A stretch of DNA of 64,000 nucleotides, from assembly GCA_965644315.1 (NCBI GenBank), contig CBFFRQ010000066.1, forward strand, positions 372,001-436,000. Direction: 5' to 3'. Every line of letters starts with the position of its first letter. The first letter of the stretch is position 1. The stretch comes from Caecitellus pseudoparvulus. Lineage: Eukaryota; Bigyra: Bicosoecida. The translations under genes and the position numbers were made by a program. The notes beneath the pieces are model-generated. The model ran no database searches and was not told the DNA's origin. It saw only the letters and a program-made list of their open reading frames with translations. This document shows positions 24,765 to 35,717 of this stretch, in pieces.

Positions 24765-27700
24765 TCAGGTGCCGGCTGGCGGGCCTGCTGCGTTGGCGCC
24801 GGTGCGTGGCAGCGGAATTGGCGTGTGACTCGGCGTTGTGTCGGCGCCGGCAGGGCGGGGGTTCCAGTGGTAGGCGCAGCAGGCACCCCCTCGCGTGCAG
24901 GCCAGGAGCACTTTGCCGTTCCAGTCCATGCGCGTGACGGCACTGGAGGGCGAGGGGGCGCCTGCGCTGGCCAGGGCATCGGCAACGCAGGCCGCTGATC
25001 CTTCCGCTTCCGGCACGACAGCGCGCCGAGGCAGGGCAGCGCCAGACGCTGGCAGCAGCACTTGAATGCAGGTGGCAGAGGCGACATCCCACAGGCGCAC
25101 GGTGCCATCCACGGACGCGCTGGCCAGGACGGCGGGGGTGAGCCAGCGCAGGGCGGTGATGGCGCCGCGGTGGCCACTCAAATTCCGCAGCACCCGCCCA
25201 CCGTCCACATCCCACAGCCGCACGACGTGGTCTGAGCCGCCCGACGCGAGGCAGCTGCAGAGACAGCCCACTTCCAGTGCCACGGCGTGCACAGCCTCCA
25301 CTCGGGCCTGCAGTGCACGGGCGTGTGAGGGCTCTGCCACTGGCCCGCCGTGCACGCCGATGCCGACGGCTTCCAGGGCCCGTGCCAGGGAGCGCAGGAG
25401 GAGGTGCACGGGCGCAGCAGCCAGGACGGAGACGGCGCCGCGCTGCCCCTTCAGTGAGCGCACAGCGTCGCCCAGGCGGTTCCAGCACTTGAGGGAGCCA
25501 TCCCGGGCGCCTGAGACGAGGAAGACCCGGCGTAATACGGTCTCGGCGTCCCGCAGCGCCGTCTGCACGGGGTTCAGCGGCGCCGGTGTCGGGCGCAGCG
25601 CCACGCCGTGGGGCGAAAAGGCGCCCCCGTGTGGCAGGGTGATGGTCAGGTCAGCTGGGGAGGGGGAGGGGGGGGGGCCTTGGGGGCTCAACCCTGACCC
25701 CGTCACGCCCAGCTGGGCGGTGGGCCCACCCCCCCCGCCGCCCTGCCGTGGCTCGGGCACAGCCACTGGGGAGTGCGCCCGCACGAGGGAGACGCGACCC
25801 CCCCCTCCGGAGGGGGAGAGGGGCCCCGGACCCCCCCCTCCCATGCTGCGGAGGGGGGATACGCTGCGGGCCAGGCCAGCGGAGGCTGCGAGCGGGGCTG
25901 CCGCCGCCGCCGACGCCGCTGCCGTCGAGTCACTGGCCCGGGGAGAGGGGGGGGGGCGCCCGCCACCCCCCACGCCCAGCAGCTCACACACGCCAGGCGG
26001 GGGGTCCGCACTGGTGGGGGGTGAGGGGGGGGGCACAGGGCGCCAGACCCCCCCTCGCCGCCCCCCCCCCGCTGCCCCGCCAGCATGAACCGCGTCAGGA
26101 TGTGGAGCCCAGCAGAGATGGGGTCTGCGCCGCTGCCCCCCCCCCCTGGGCCCACCCCCTCCGCTCCCTTGCCCCACTGGCGGGGGGGGCTGCCGCTCGC
26201 ATCTGGGGCAAAGCCAGGCCTGGCGCTGGGAAACCCGCCGCCCCCCTCGCCAGGCGCGGCCAGGGCGGTGCTACCGCCGCCGCCGCCTCCCCACACGTGA
26301 AACGCAGCAGCGGCCTCCCCCACGCAGGCCGACATCCACAGGGGCAGGGAGGAGTCCAGGCCGGGGATGGGCAGGGGCAGGAGGGCGGCGACGGAGCCGA
26401 AGTGATCTTTCATCGTGCCCCGACTGCGGCCAGATCGCATGTTCCACAGGCGCACCGTCTGGTCCGCCCCCGCGCTGACGAGGAGGTTCTGGGACGGCAG
26501 CAGGGCCAGCGCGTTCACGGCACCCGAGTGCCCCTTGAGGGTGTGCAGGAGGGCCTTGGAGCGGGCGAGGGCGCGCCCCCCCCCCGATCCGGGCGTGTCC
26601 CCCCCCCCGCCCCACCGCTTCCCGGCGCTGCGACCAGCATCCCGCCCCCCCGGCGCCCACAGGCGGATGCTGTGGTCGGCGGAGCCCGTCACCAGGACGA
26701 GGCCGCGGAGGGCCGCAGGGGCACCCGTCTCTCCGCCCCTGCTCGAGGCAGCAGCTGTGCCGGGGGCGACGCCTTGCACTGCCAGGGCTGGTGGTCGCTG
26801 CGACCCCCCCTCTCCGCCGCCGCCGCCGCCGCCGCCCTTGGTGGTCGCAGCAACAGAGGTGACGCCGGTGGAGCTGGTGCCCGTGGCAGGGGGGTCTGAC
26901 GGGGCGTTGACGGGGGTGTCCGCGTACGCGACCATACATCGGATGGCTGAGGAGTGCCCCCGCAACTGGCGCAGCAGGGTGGCCGCCAGGCGGGGCGGGG
27001 GGGTGGGCCCATCCCCCGCCTCCCCCGGCCGCGCCGTGATGTGCCACACCCACAGGCGCCCGTCGTCTGTGCCTGAGAAGAGCAGGCAGGGGGGGGGGTG
27101 CGGGGACCCCGAGGAGGGGGGGGGTCCGGAGCCCCCCCCCACTGGCAGGTGCAGGCGTGCGCCGTCGGGGGCGTGGCTGACGAGGGACACCCCTGACTGG
27201 CTCTGGGCGGTGGTTTGGCGGATGGGCATGGGGGTGAGGGCTGTGATGCCAGCCGTCATGCCGCCGCCGCCCACAGAGTGCTCCAGGCGCAGCAGGACTG
27301 TGCCCGAGTCCACCCCCCACACCGCCACCGTGCCATCTGCACTGCCCGTGGCAACGCAGGACACCCCACGCCGGGCGGTGCCCGCGACGGGGACCTCGAG
27401 AAACGTACTGCTGCTCACTGCCGCAGCGTGGGCGGTGGGCGCATGTACTGCTGAGCGGACACCGTGGCCCCATGTCCCGCACATGATGTCGCGGTAGGGC
27501 AGCTGACGAAGGTCAGCGAGGGGCAGGTCCGCGAGGGGGTGGGGAGGGGGGGGTCCGGGTGTCGGCGAGGTCCCCCCCGCCACGATGGGGCTGGCACGGG
27601 GGGACACGCGCAGGGGACACCCCCCTCCGCCCCGTCGCCGAGGGGTGGTCATGGGGCCAGTGGCGGCGGCCTGCGGGGAGGTGGGCCCAGTGCGCGGTCC

Positions 27701-30700
27701 CTCCCCCGACTTGAACAGCGTGATGGTGCTGTGATGCCCCCCGCCCTCCTCAGGCCCGGCCCCCCCGTCCGAGCTCTCGAACAGCTCGTCTCCGTACACG
27801 CTGTCGCTGTCGAAGGCCACCTCCTCGCCCCCGCCGTCGCTGCCGCTGCCGCTGCCTTGCACTTCGGACCGCACCATGGAGGGCACTGTGTCGCTCGTGC
27901 GGTTCAGCGCTGATGCCTCCGTGATGTGACTCAAGTCGAAACGCCGCACAGTGGCGCCACCTGGCCCGCCGCCCGTGTCCACTGTGGGGGGGGATGCCGC
28001 CCCCACGATGGGCGACATCACCTCCCGCAGACTAGGTGAGGGGTGCGGATGGGAGGCACCCCCTCGCCCGGGTATCGCGGAGGTCTCGGGGGGGGTGGTC
28101 GCATGCTCGGGGGGGTGTGCTGCGTCGCCGCCGCCCCGCGCCCGTGCTGGTCGGGCCGCACGCTGGGACGTGCTGCGTTTCAAGGGCAGTGGCAGGCGGG
28201 AGGGGGGAGCGGCGCCCGTGCCCTCGCCGGGCCCCCCCTCAGACCCCCCCCCTCCCCCCCGCAGGCCAGGCGCAGCAGTCACGGCCCTGGCCCGCACACC
28301 ACCGGCACTGCCACTGCCTGCCCTGCTGGCGGGGTGGGACGTGAAGTCTGCGCCGTCCACCACCATGTCCTCCTCCCCATGCGCCCATGGGTCCGCACCA
28401 GTGGGCCCACTCCCCGCGCCCCCCTCCACGTGCCGTCTGCTGAGCAGGGGCGGCGGGCGGGGGGATGTGGACCGGGCCCCCGTGACTCGGGGTCGTGCGG
28501 AGCGGATGCGGGGGGTGGGCCCACCCGTGCGCCCACTGCCCCGCACGCCATTGCCCTCGCCAACCCCCCCTCCACCCTCCCGGGGGGACCCCACCGCCGC
28601 GGCAGACTGCACCGCGCGCCGCCCGGCAGTGGGGCGGCTGGACCGGTCCCGGGGGGGGGCTGGCGCCTCCGTCGGGGGGGGGCTCGCGCGGGGTGGAGCA
28701 CCCTCTGCCCCCTCCGCCCCCAGTGACACCAAGCCCCCCCCCGCAGTGGGCGACGTGCCCTCCCGAGAGGACGCCCTGCGACCATGGGTGGGCTTGCCGG
28801 GGGGCAGCACTCCCCCGCCCCCACCGCCGCCCTCACTGATGTCAGATCGCACGCTGAGCATGGCCCCAAACGAGTGAATGACGGAGGGCGGCGGCTTGAA
28901 GGGGGCTTCCCCAGCCACCTCCCCCGGAGCCAGCGCCGCCCCCCGCCCGCCACCCACCTCCCCCGTCCCGCCCTGCAAAGTGCTGCGGTCACGAGGCGTG
29001 GGCAGGGGCCCGCCACCGCCGGCACCACTGCCGCCTGCAGCACTCGCGGTGGAGCTGGTGGCGCCGAGAAACGCTGCGGAAAATTCCGCAGAGGAAGGCG
29101 TGGCCTGGCCCCGCCCCGTGCGTGTCGCGGCGCGTGTGGCATGTCTTGGGCGTGAAGTGGCCCACCGACTGCCCGTTCGCATGGTGGTGCCGTCCAGGTC
29201 TGCCGTGCTGGGGCGCAGGGGCAGTCCTGTGTCGTCCGCAACGCGACCTGCCGGTAGCAGGTGGCTAATCTGCGAAATCCACTCGTGCAGCAGCAGCGCA
29301 GTGACATCAGGGCGCTCCGTGGGGTCACGCGCAAAGCAGTGCGCGAGGAAATCACGACCGGGTCGGCTGAGGCCCTCAGGCGTCTCGGGCGCCGCCTCTG
29401 TCGTGGAGATGTGCATCATAGCGGCAAAGGGGTGCGGGAAATCCGGCCACGGCGGGCGCCCCGTCAGCATCTCAATCACGGTGCAGCCGACGGACCAGAT
29501 GTCGGCTTTCTTCCATCCCCGGGCGCTTTGTTCGTTCTTTATGACTTCGGGTGCCATCCACAGGGGCGTGCCCTTCAGGCCGCCCCCCATGCCGCTCTGA
29601 GTGCCCAGCACCGTGGAGTTGGCGCCGATGCGCTTGGAAGCGCCAAAGTCCGCCAGCTTCACAGTGCCGTCCGCCCCCACCAGCACGTTGGCCCCCTTGA
29701 TGTCCCGGTGTGCGATGCCATTGCGGTGCAGGTACTCCAGGCCCAGCAGCAGCTGCCGGGTGTAAGTCCGCACAATGGGCTCGTCCAGCTTCCCGAAACG
29801 CTCCAGCAGCTGCCGAATGGAGCCGCCGGGAGCATACTCCAGGAAAATGCACATGGTGTGTGCGTCCCGTGTCGTGCCCAGGTACGTCACGATGTTGGGG
29901 TGGTGCAGTCCCCGCGCCATGGTGATTTCGTGCTCCAACCCCGCCAACTCCCGCGCACTGACGTCAGCGGCGTCCAGCTGCTTCACAGCCATCAGCTCCC
30001 CAGTCAGCATGTTCAAGCCCTGGTACACTGTGCCAAAGGCCCCCGCACCCAGCTTCTCGCCGCGCTGCCAGCGGAAGTCGCTGCCCCCCGGCTGGTACGG
30101 CGCGATGGTGCTGGCGGTGGAGGGAAAGCCGACCCCCCCTCCACCGCCACCGGCACGGGGGGTGCTGCCCCCCGTGCTGCCCAGGCCCTGCCCTGCCGCA
30201 TGCACCGCCAGTGCCGCCAGGGCAGCCGTGGTCGTGCTGGCAGTGCTGGTGCCCAGGGGGAAGGCGTTGCCGGGGTGGACGCCCAGGTCAGTTGGTGTTC
30301 CCGCCGCTTGGGGCGTGTGGTGGGGCGTGAACGCGTCGCTGCCCCCCCCGCCGAGGCCGTGGGAGGCTGGCACCAGCAGGGCAGAGGCGGCGGATGCGAG
30401 GGGGTGTGAGGGGCCCCGTCGACCAGCCCCGCCACCACCCGTCTCGCCCCCGAACCCACCACGCCCAGTGCCGCCCAGAGTTCCCGCCGCTGTCGCCGGG
30501 TATGGCATGGAGGGCGCCGGCATGGGCCCACCCCCCGCACCGCCACTGCCGGCAGGGTGGCCTGCCTGCTCCACCCGCACCGTCACGCTGCCAGTGGTGC
30601 CGCTGGCCAGCATCTCCATCAGGTCGTTCTGGCAGGCGAGGGTCACGAGGTCGCCCTCGGCGTCCTCGTAACGCAGCACGACGGGGAAGCGGTAGTCCGC

Positions 30701-30952
30701 CTCCAAGCGGCCCTTCAGCGCGTCGAAGGATGTCCCAGCCGCCACATTCACCACCCGGATCTCGCCGTCGTGGTGGAATTTGACCCGCACCGTCTTCGGG
30801 CCGCCAGTGCTGCGGCGGCGCCCAACGCCACCAGCACGCCGGGAACTGCTGTCACTGTCATCTGTGTCGCCACCCGCACCACGCCGGCGCCCCAGGCGCA
30901 CCTTGCGACGGCCAGTACGGGACAGCACCCGAGATTGGCGCTTGCCCTCCAT
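24765..30952 (-). CDS. PB1-domain MAP kinase kinase kinase with C-terminal WD40 propeller (frame break near 26050)
   Basis: The ATG at 30952-30950 has context GGCC-ATG-G. Residues 53-129 form a PB1 domain with an OPCA-like acidic motif (RYEDAEGDLVTL, 94-105) and a basic strand-1 Lys (VKFH). Residues about 291-562 are a STE11/MEKK-type kinase: glycine loop GAGAFGTVY, AVKQ, HRDIKGANVLV with catalytic Asp, DFGASK, and GTPLWMAPEVI. A long Ser/Pro/Gly-rich linker follows. WD40 blades start at about residue 1157 (SADGTVAVW, TDDGRLWVW, SADHSIRLW, AGADQTVRLW). Three more blades (ARDGSLKCWN, GSDHVVRLWD, SVDGTVRLWD) lie in another frame, which ends in a TGA at 24765. The switch falls within about 25990-26080, in long G/C homopolymers: one missing base or an unseen intron would reconcile it. 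The kinase motifs needed for activity are intact. Confidence 0.85.
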
Positions 30953-32015
30953 GGCCTGCTACAGAGGCGCTGACGGCAGTGGCGTGCCCGCGAGAAACGG
31001 CAGCCGCAGCTGAAATCCCGGCACCGTTGCCACGGCGTGTGCAGAGGCCCCAGGGAAAAACTTAGGGTTTTTCCTAATCTTTATCTGTATCAGTTACCCG
31101 GCACACTGCAAGGGTACGAGAGAGGCGGCCTATCACAGCCCAGCGAAGCCACCTGCCCAGAGCTGGCGTTTCGCTTCCGCAGGCCCAAAGCGTGCCGTGC
31201 TGTGCCGTGCAGCACCTCAGAATGTACACCTGACTGAGCCCCCACAAGCTCAGCGAATGTCGATTTGACTTCGATTGCCAAAGTTTCAGTTGTGATGCTT
31301 CGTTTGCAAGTCTTCCGGGGTCTGTGTCAGTGTGGCGCTGCAGCTGTCGGCCTGGCCAACGCCAACCTACACCTGCACACCATCGCCACTGCACAGAGGG
31401 TTGCCTGAGAGTTGTTGGTGCGGAACTGTGGGGAAGTATCCAGTGATGCACGCCGTAGGAGCTTGCATCGCCGCCGCCCCTGGCCTGGAGTCTGCCTTGG
31501 CACCACGCCGCTGCTACCATCACTTCAAGACACTGGACAGTCCTGCCCCACCCTGGAGAGATGGCGGTTGGAGTTGCCCCAGAGCTTTCATGCAGAGCGA
31601 CGAGGCACCCACATTCAAGGCACGCTCAGGCCGTGCCTTGTCGCTCCGCAATGCAGACACGCTGAAACCAGCTTCAGGAAAGCCCCTCCTGACCATGCCG
31701 AGCCGTTCAATCGATGAAAGTCCCACAAATGCGCCTTTTTCCTTATGAAATCGGCGGGCCTGGCATGCACGTGCTGCGTGAGACGCAGGCGCGGTGTTGA
31801 CTCGCGCAGGTTTGAGTGCGTTGCAAACGCGCGAGCAGCGCCAGTCGCCGTCACAGCACACAATCGCCGCCGCACCCAAAATCCAAGTACCGCTCATTTA
31901 TTTCATCTTGCTTAATTTCACCTGAACAGTACTGTTCCCTTACTCTGTCGCCGGGGCTCGAGCTCTCAACCCGCTACGCAGTGCGCGGAATTTGAGTCCC
32001 CAACACCAATCCGCC
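30953..32015. other. Divergent intergenic region, kinase to ankyrin gene 1
   Basis: These 1,063 bases hold the promoters of two divergent genes. Short open frames exist on both strands, but none shows domain signal or consistent composition. An 8-bp inverted repeat sits at 31054-31074. No tRNA-like cloverleaf was noticed. Confidence 0.45.
31054..31074. promoter_or_regulatory. Inverted repeat with telomere-like core upstream of the kinase gene
   Basis: GGAAAAAC and GTTTTTCC form a perfect 8-bp inverted repeat around a 5-base loop (TTAGG). The minus strand reads AAACCCTAA across it, which equals the telo-box of plant promoters. It lies about 100 bases upstream of the kinase ATG. A regulatory role is only inferred. 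Confidence 0.3.
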
Positions 32016-34343
32016 ATGGCCAGCGCTGACAGCACTGGCACCTGGCTGCACCAGTGGAAGGCAGCCTGTAGTGCCCAAGATGCCTTTACACTGCGGGACC
32101 TACTGCGGGATGACTGTGACGAGGCCAAGCGCAGCAAGAAGGCACTTGAGGCGTCTGACATTAGATCCGCATCAATTCTGGCGGCGAGGAGTGGAGACCA
32201 GAAGCTGATGCGGGCGCTGGTGGGTGCGTCTGCGGGAAGGGGCGAGAGCATGCGGGGTGTGTTTGCCGGGGCGTTCCTTGCAGCGTGTGAGCGGGGGCAG
32301 ATCGGCATTGTGCGTGAGTTGTTGGGTGTGGAAGGCGAGAGGGCTGTACACGAATACGCTGAGGATGGCTTCAGTCTGGGCTGTGAGAATGGGCACATTG
32401 ATGTAGTGCGTAAGTTGTTGCCCTTGACCGACGAGCGTGCAGAGGAAGTGCTTGAGCGAGAGTTGGAAGGGTACATGCAAGATGTTCGGCCACACCGACG
32501 CGACTACGTGGACTTGGATCTTGTGCTTGAAGAGATCAACGTTCCTTTACAGGGCTTCTATCTCGCCTGCAGAAACGGACACCTTGACGTGGTTCGTGAG
32601 GTGATAGGTCTGGCAGGGGATCATGCAATGGGAGTGCATTCGGCGCGCGAGGGCTGGCCTGAGGCGGGCTTTCGGTGGGCATGTGGGAATGGTCACATAG
32701 ATTTGGTGCGCGAGCTGTTGGCACTGAGCGGGAACCGCGAGGTGAACGTACATTCCAAGAGCGAAGGCGGCTTCGTCGATGCCTGTGCAAATGGGCACTT
32801 GACCGTGGTCCGGGAGCTACTGGCTTTGACCGGGCATCGCGAGGTGAACGTGCATGCTGGGGACAGATACGGACGTGAAGCTGGCTTCAGGCTTGCCTGT
32901 GAGAATGGTCAAGCGGATGTGGTGCGTGAGCTGCTGGCTCTGACCGGGGGCCGCGAGGTAGATGTGCATGCTGGGCCTGAGAGCAGGCCTGAGTATGGCT
33001 TCAGACTTGCCTGTGAGAATGGCCAAGCGGATGTGGTGCGTGAGCTGCTGGCTCTGACCGGGCATCGCGAGGTGAACGTGCATGCTGGGGACAGATACGG
33101 ACCTGAAGCTAGCTTCCGGCTTGCCTGTGAGAATGGGCACGTTAGTGTGGTGCGCGCACTGCTGGCTCTGACCGGGCATCGTGAGGTGGACGTGCATGCT
33201 GGGGACAGATACGGACCTGAAGCTGGCTTCCGGTTCGCCTGTGCGAATGGTCAAGCGGATGTGGTGCGTGAGCTGCTGGCTCTGACCGGGCATCGTGAGG
33301 TGAACGTGCATGCTGGGCCTGAGAGCAGGCCTGAGTATGGCTTCAGACTTGCCTGTCGGAACGGGCGCATTGATGTGGTGCGTGAGCTGCTGGCTCTGAC
33401 CGGGGGCCGCGAGGTGAACGTGCATGCTGGGGATGAGGATGGACCTGAAGCTGGCTTCCGGTTCGCCTGTGCGAATGGTCAAGCGGATGTGGTGCGTGAG
33501 CTGCTGGCTCTGACCGGGCATCGTGAGGTGAACGTGCATGCTGGGCCTGAGAGCAGGCCTGAGTATGGCTTCAGACTTGCCTGTCGGAACGGGCGCATTG
33601 ATGTGGTGCGTGAGCTGCTGGCTCTGACCGGGGGCCGCGAGGTGAACGTGCATGCTGGGGATGAGGATGGACCTGAAGCTGGCTTCCGGCTTGCCTGTGA
33701 GAATGGGCACGTTGGCGTAGTTCGTGAGCTGCTGGCTCTGGCCGGGGGCCGCGAGGTAGATGTGCATGCTGGGCCTGAGAGCAGGCCTGAGTATGGCTTC
33801 AGACTTGCCTGTGAGAATGGCCAAGCGGATGTGGTGCGTGAGCTGCTGGCTCTGACCGGGCATCGCGAGGTGGACGTGCATGCTGGGGGCAGATACGGAC
33901 CTGAAGCTAGCTTCCGGTTCGCCTGTGCGAATGGGCAAGTTAGTGTGGTGCGTGAGCTGCTGGCTCTGACCGGGCATCGTGAGGTGGACGTGCATGCTGG
34001 GCCTGCGGGTGAACCCGAGGAAGGGTTTCGCCTTGCCTGTCGCAATGGTTTTGTTGAAGTGGTTCGTGTGCTGCTGGCTTTGCGCGGGCATCGCGAGGTG
34101 GATGTGCATGCTGCGATTGGGCGGCGGCCTGAGAATGGCTACAGAAGCGATTTTGGACTAGGCCAAGAGAGTTTGGTGTGTGAGCTGCTGGCCCTCACTG
34201 GACACCGAGCCGTTTCACGCCACAAGCCAATATTTGAACGCCTCCGTACCGAGGAGCGAGCCAAGGATGCCGTGTGGGCCGGCACCAGCACTCGGCAGGG
34301 CCGGGCTGCCATGGTGCTGCTTCGTGCGATTCGGCGTACCTGA
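32016..34343 (+). CDS. Ankyrin-repeat protein 1 (38-residue repeat variant)
   Basis: The product is 775 residues. The chosen ATG has context CCGCC-ATG-G. No intron is needed. About 17 ankyrin-type repeats are present; from about residue 275 on they have a strict 38-residue period with the consensus GFRLACENG-x-x-DVVRELLALTG-x-REV-x-VHAG. Canonical ankyrin repeats have 33 residues, so each unit carries about five extra residues in the loop before the first helix. N-terminal repeats (1-270) are more degenerate. The C-terminus ends in a non-ankyrin cap, WAGTSTRQGRAAMVLLRAI, shared with the other ankyrin gene at 55547-56503. A generic protein-binding scaffold is inferred; the partner is unknown. 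Confidence 0.85.
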   Translation: MASADSTGTWLHQWKAACSAQDAFTLRDLLRDDCDEAKRSKKALEASDIRSASILAARSGDQKLMRALVGASAGRGESMRGVFAGAFLAACERGQIGIVRELLGVEGERAVHEYAEDGFSLGCENGHIDVVRKLLPLTDERAEEVLERELEGYMQDVRPHRRDYVDLDLVLEEINVPLQGFYLACRNGHLDVVREVIGLAGDHAMGVHSAREGWPEAGFRWACGNGHIDLVRELLALSGNREVNVHSKSEGGFVDACANGHLTVVRELLALTGHREVNVHAGDRYGREAGFRLACENGQADVVRELLALTGGREVDVHAGPESRPEYGFRLACENGQADVVRELLALTGHREVNVHAGDRYGPEASFRLACENGHVSVVRALLALTGHREVDVHAGDRYGPEAGFRFACANGQADVVRELLALTGHREVNVHAGPESRPEYGFRLACRNGRIDVVRELLALTGGREVNVHAGDEDGPEAGFRFACANGQADVVRELLALTGHREVNVHAGPESRPEYGFRLACRNGRIDVVRELLALTGGREVNVHAGDEDGPEAGFRLACENGHVGVVRELLALAGGREVDVHAGPESRPEYGFRLACENGQADVVRELLALTGHREVDVHAGGRYGPEASFRFACANGQVSVVRELLALTGHREVDVHAGPAGEPEEGFRLACRNGFVEVVRVLLALRGHREVDVHAAIGRRPENGYRSDFGLGQESLVCELLALTGHRAVSRHKPIFERLRTEERAKDAVWAGTSTRQGRAAMVLLRAIRRT
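32843..34110 (+). repeat. 114-bp tandem repeat array encoding ankyrin units
   Basis: About eleven to twelve copies of a 114-base unit lie head to tail. Segments 33213-33461 and 33441-33689 are base-for-base identical over 249 bases at a 228-base offset (two units), which points to a recent tandem duplication or gene conversion. Neighbouring units differ at several positions. Confidence 0.85.
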
Positions 34344-34484
34344 CTATGGTGCAGTTCGTGCGGTGTGTGGCCGACAGGTTTCATGGTGACACAGTCAAGT
34401 GTGAGCGAAAGCCCACTCAGCTGCCCTTGCATATCAACCACAAATCTAAGCCGACTGCCCACAGAGCAGCGCAGAGGACCGCTT

Positions 34485-34498
34485 ATTCAAATTTGAAT
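34485..34498. promoter_or_regulatory. 14-bp perfect palindrome upstream of the COMMD4-like gene
   Basis: ATTCAAATTTGAAT reads the same on both strands. It sits in a small AT-rich patch within otherwise GC-rich DNA, about 93 bases before the COMMD4 ATG and about 140 bases after the ankyrin stop. It could be a factor-binding site or chance. Confidence 0.25.
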
Positions 34499-34590
34499 TC
34501 AATTGTTCTTCGGTGCTCCTCTGCTCCCTATTTGACGCTGATCTCTGCCTCTTGGGCAAAGCGTTGAGCAAAGTCCGCACCCCAGGCAGC

Positions 34591-35687
34591 ATGGTACGGC
34601 GCACGTAGGCCCCTGCAGGGTCAATGCCTGCCTCATGTCGCCAATCATGCTGCTCATTCCTCCATCATTCTCAGAAGTACGCTTTCATGGGCAACCGGGA
34701 CGTCCCGGACTGGCTACTGGCAGAGGTAGCCACGCTGTCCCGAATCGCAAGTGCAGTGCACCAGGTTGAGACGCAGGCCTTTGCCCCCCTCCTCGTGACG
34801 CCTTGCCCACTGTCCATTGCAGACGTGTGTGCGGCTGAAACTGATCTGCAAGCAAGTGATTGTGGACTTGATGGGCGGCAGAGTCGACTTTGACAAGGTG
34901 CGTCTGCGCTGGGCACCGAGGCCTGGTGCAGCACTCAACACTTCGCACCACCTCTGCCCGCGCCCTGTTCACACTCCAGGTGCGCAAGTTCTTGCCAGAG
35001 GAAAAGGGATTCAAACTGGGCGATGTCAAGGCTGCTGTTGCGGCAGTGCACTTCATCCTGGCCCATGCCACGCGGCACGACGTGCAGGAAGGCGTTCTGA
35101 ACGAGGAGCTGCAGCAGCTGGGCCTGCCCCGGGAGAACGCAGACGGCATCTCCCGGCCCTTCCGGGCCAATGCCGGTGCCCTGCGCAAGGCCATGACCCG
35201 GCGCACGCTGTCCCTGCCTGCCCTGGAGGCGCTGCAGTGGCGGGTGGACCTCACTCTGGCCTCTTCCCGCCTGGCCTCGGTCGCCTCGCCTGCCCTGCAC
35301 GTCAAGCTGTGCACGTCGCACTCCCTGCACACACAGCAGCCTCGCCTCACCTCACAGCAGCTCGGTGTAGCTGCGCGCCTGTCGGGCAAGGCGCCCCAGG
35401 AGGGCGGCCCGACCCCCCCTGCACACCCCTCAGACACCGCCGCCGCCGCCCTCCTGTCCGCCATGGACAAGGCGCGGGCTTCCCTGGCAGCCTTGGGCAC
35501 TCCAGCAGGCCACCTGACCGAAGTGCCTTCCGCTGCTCCCACCGCGGCTGGCTGGCGGGGTGAAACGCACCACATGGTGATCACGCACGACAAGCTGCTG
35601 GGCCTGCTGTCCGAGCTGCGCACGGCCCGACAGCTCATGCAGCAGGCCTCTGCGACGGTGCAGTCGGGCCCGGCAAGCGCCTCGTAG
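34591..35687 (+). CDS. COMMD4: COMM-domain protein, COMMD4-like
   Basis: Exons predicted: 34591-34593 (ATG alone), 34675-34764, 34823-34897 and 34980-35687, giving 291 residues. Splicing gives the N-terminus M-K-Y-A-F-M-G-N-R-D-V-P-D-W, which lines up without gaps with the start of animal COMMD4 as I remember it (M-R-F-R-F-C-G-...-P-D-W). Further matches are LLAEVATLSRIAS, VRLKLICKQV, GDVKAAVAAVHFIL and ELQQLGLP, then the COMM core (LQWRVDLTLASS). The protein is longer than the usual ~200 residues because of a Pro/Ala-rich insert (about 215-255) inside the COMM domain. The family works in the Commander/CCC complex in endosomal recycling. The exon-2 donor could instead be at 34756. Confidence 0.87.
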
Positions 35688-35717
35688 TCTCCCTGCCTGT
35701 CGCTGTCGTGTAATGCA

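Noticed and set aside
32817-34109. 430-codon antisense frame across the ankyrin array
   Set aside because: It is a by-product of the 114-base repeat; the sense frame carries clear ankyrin motifs.
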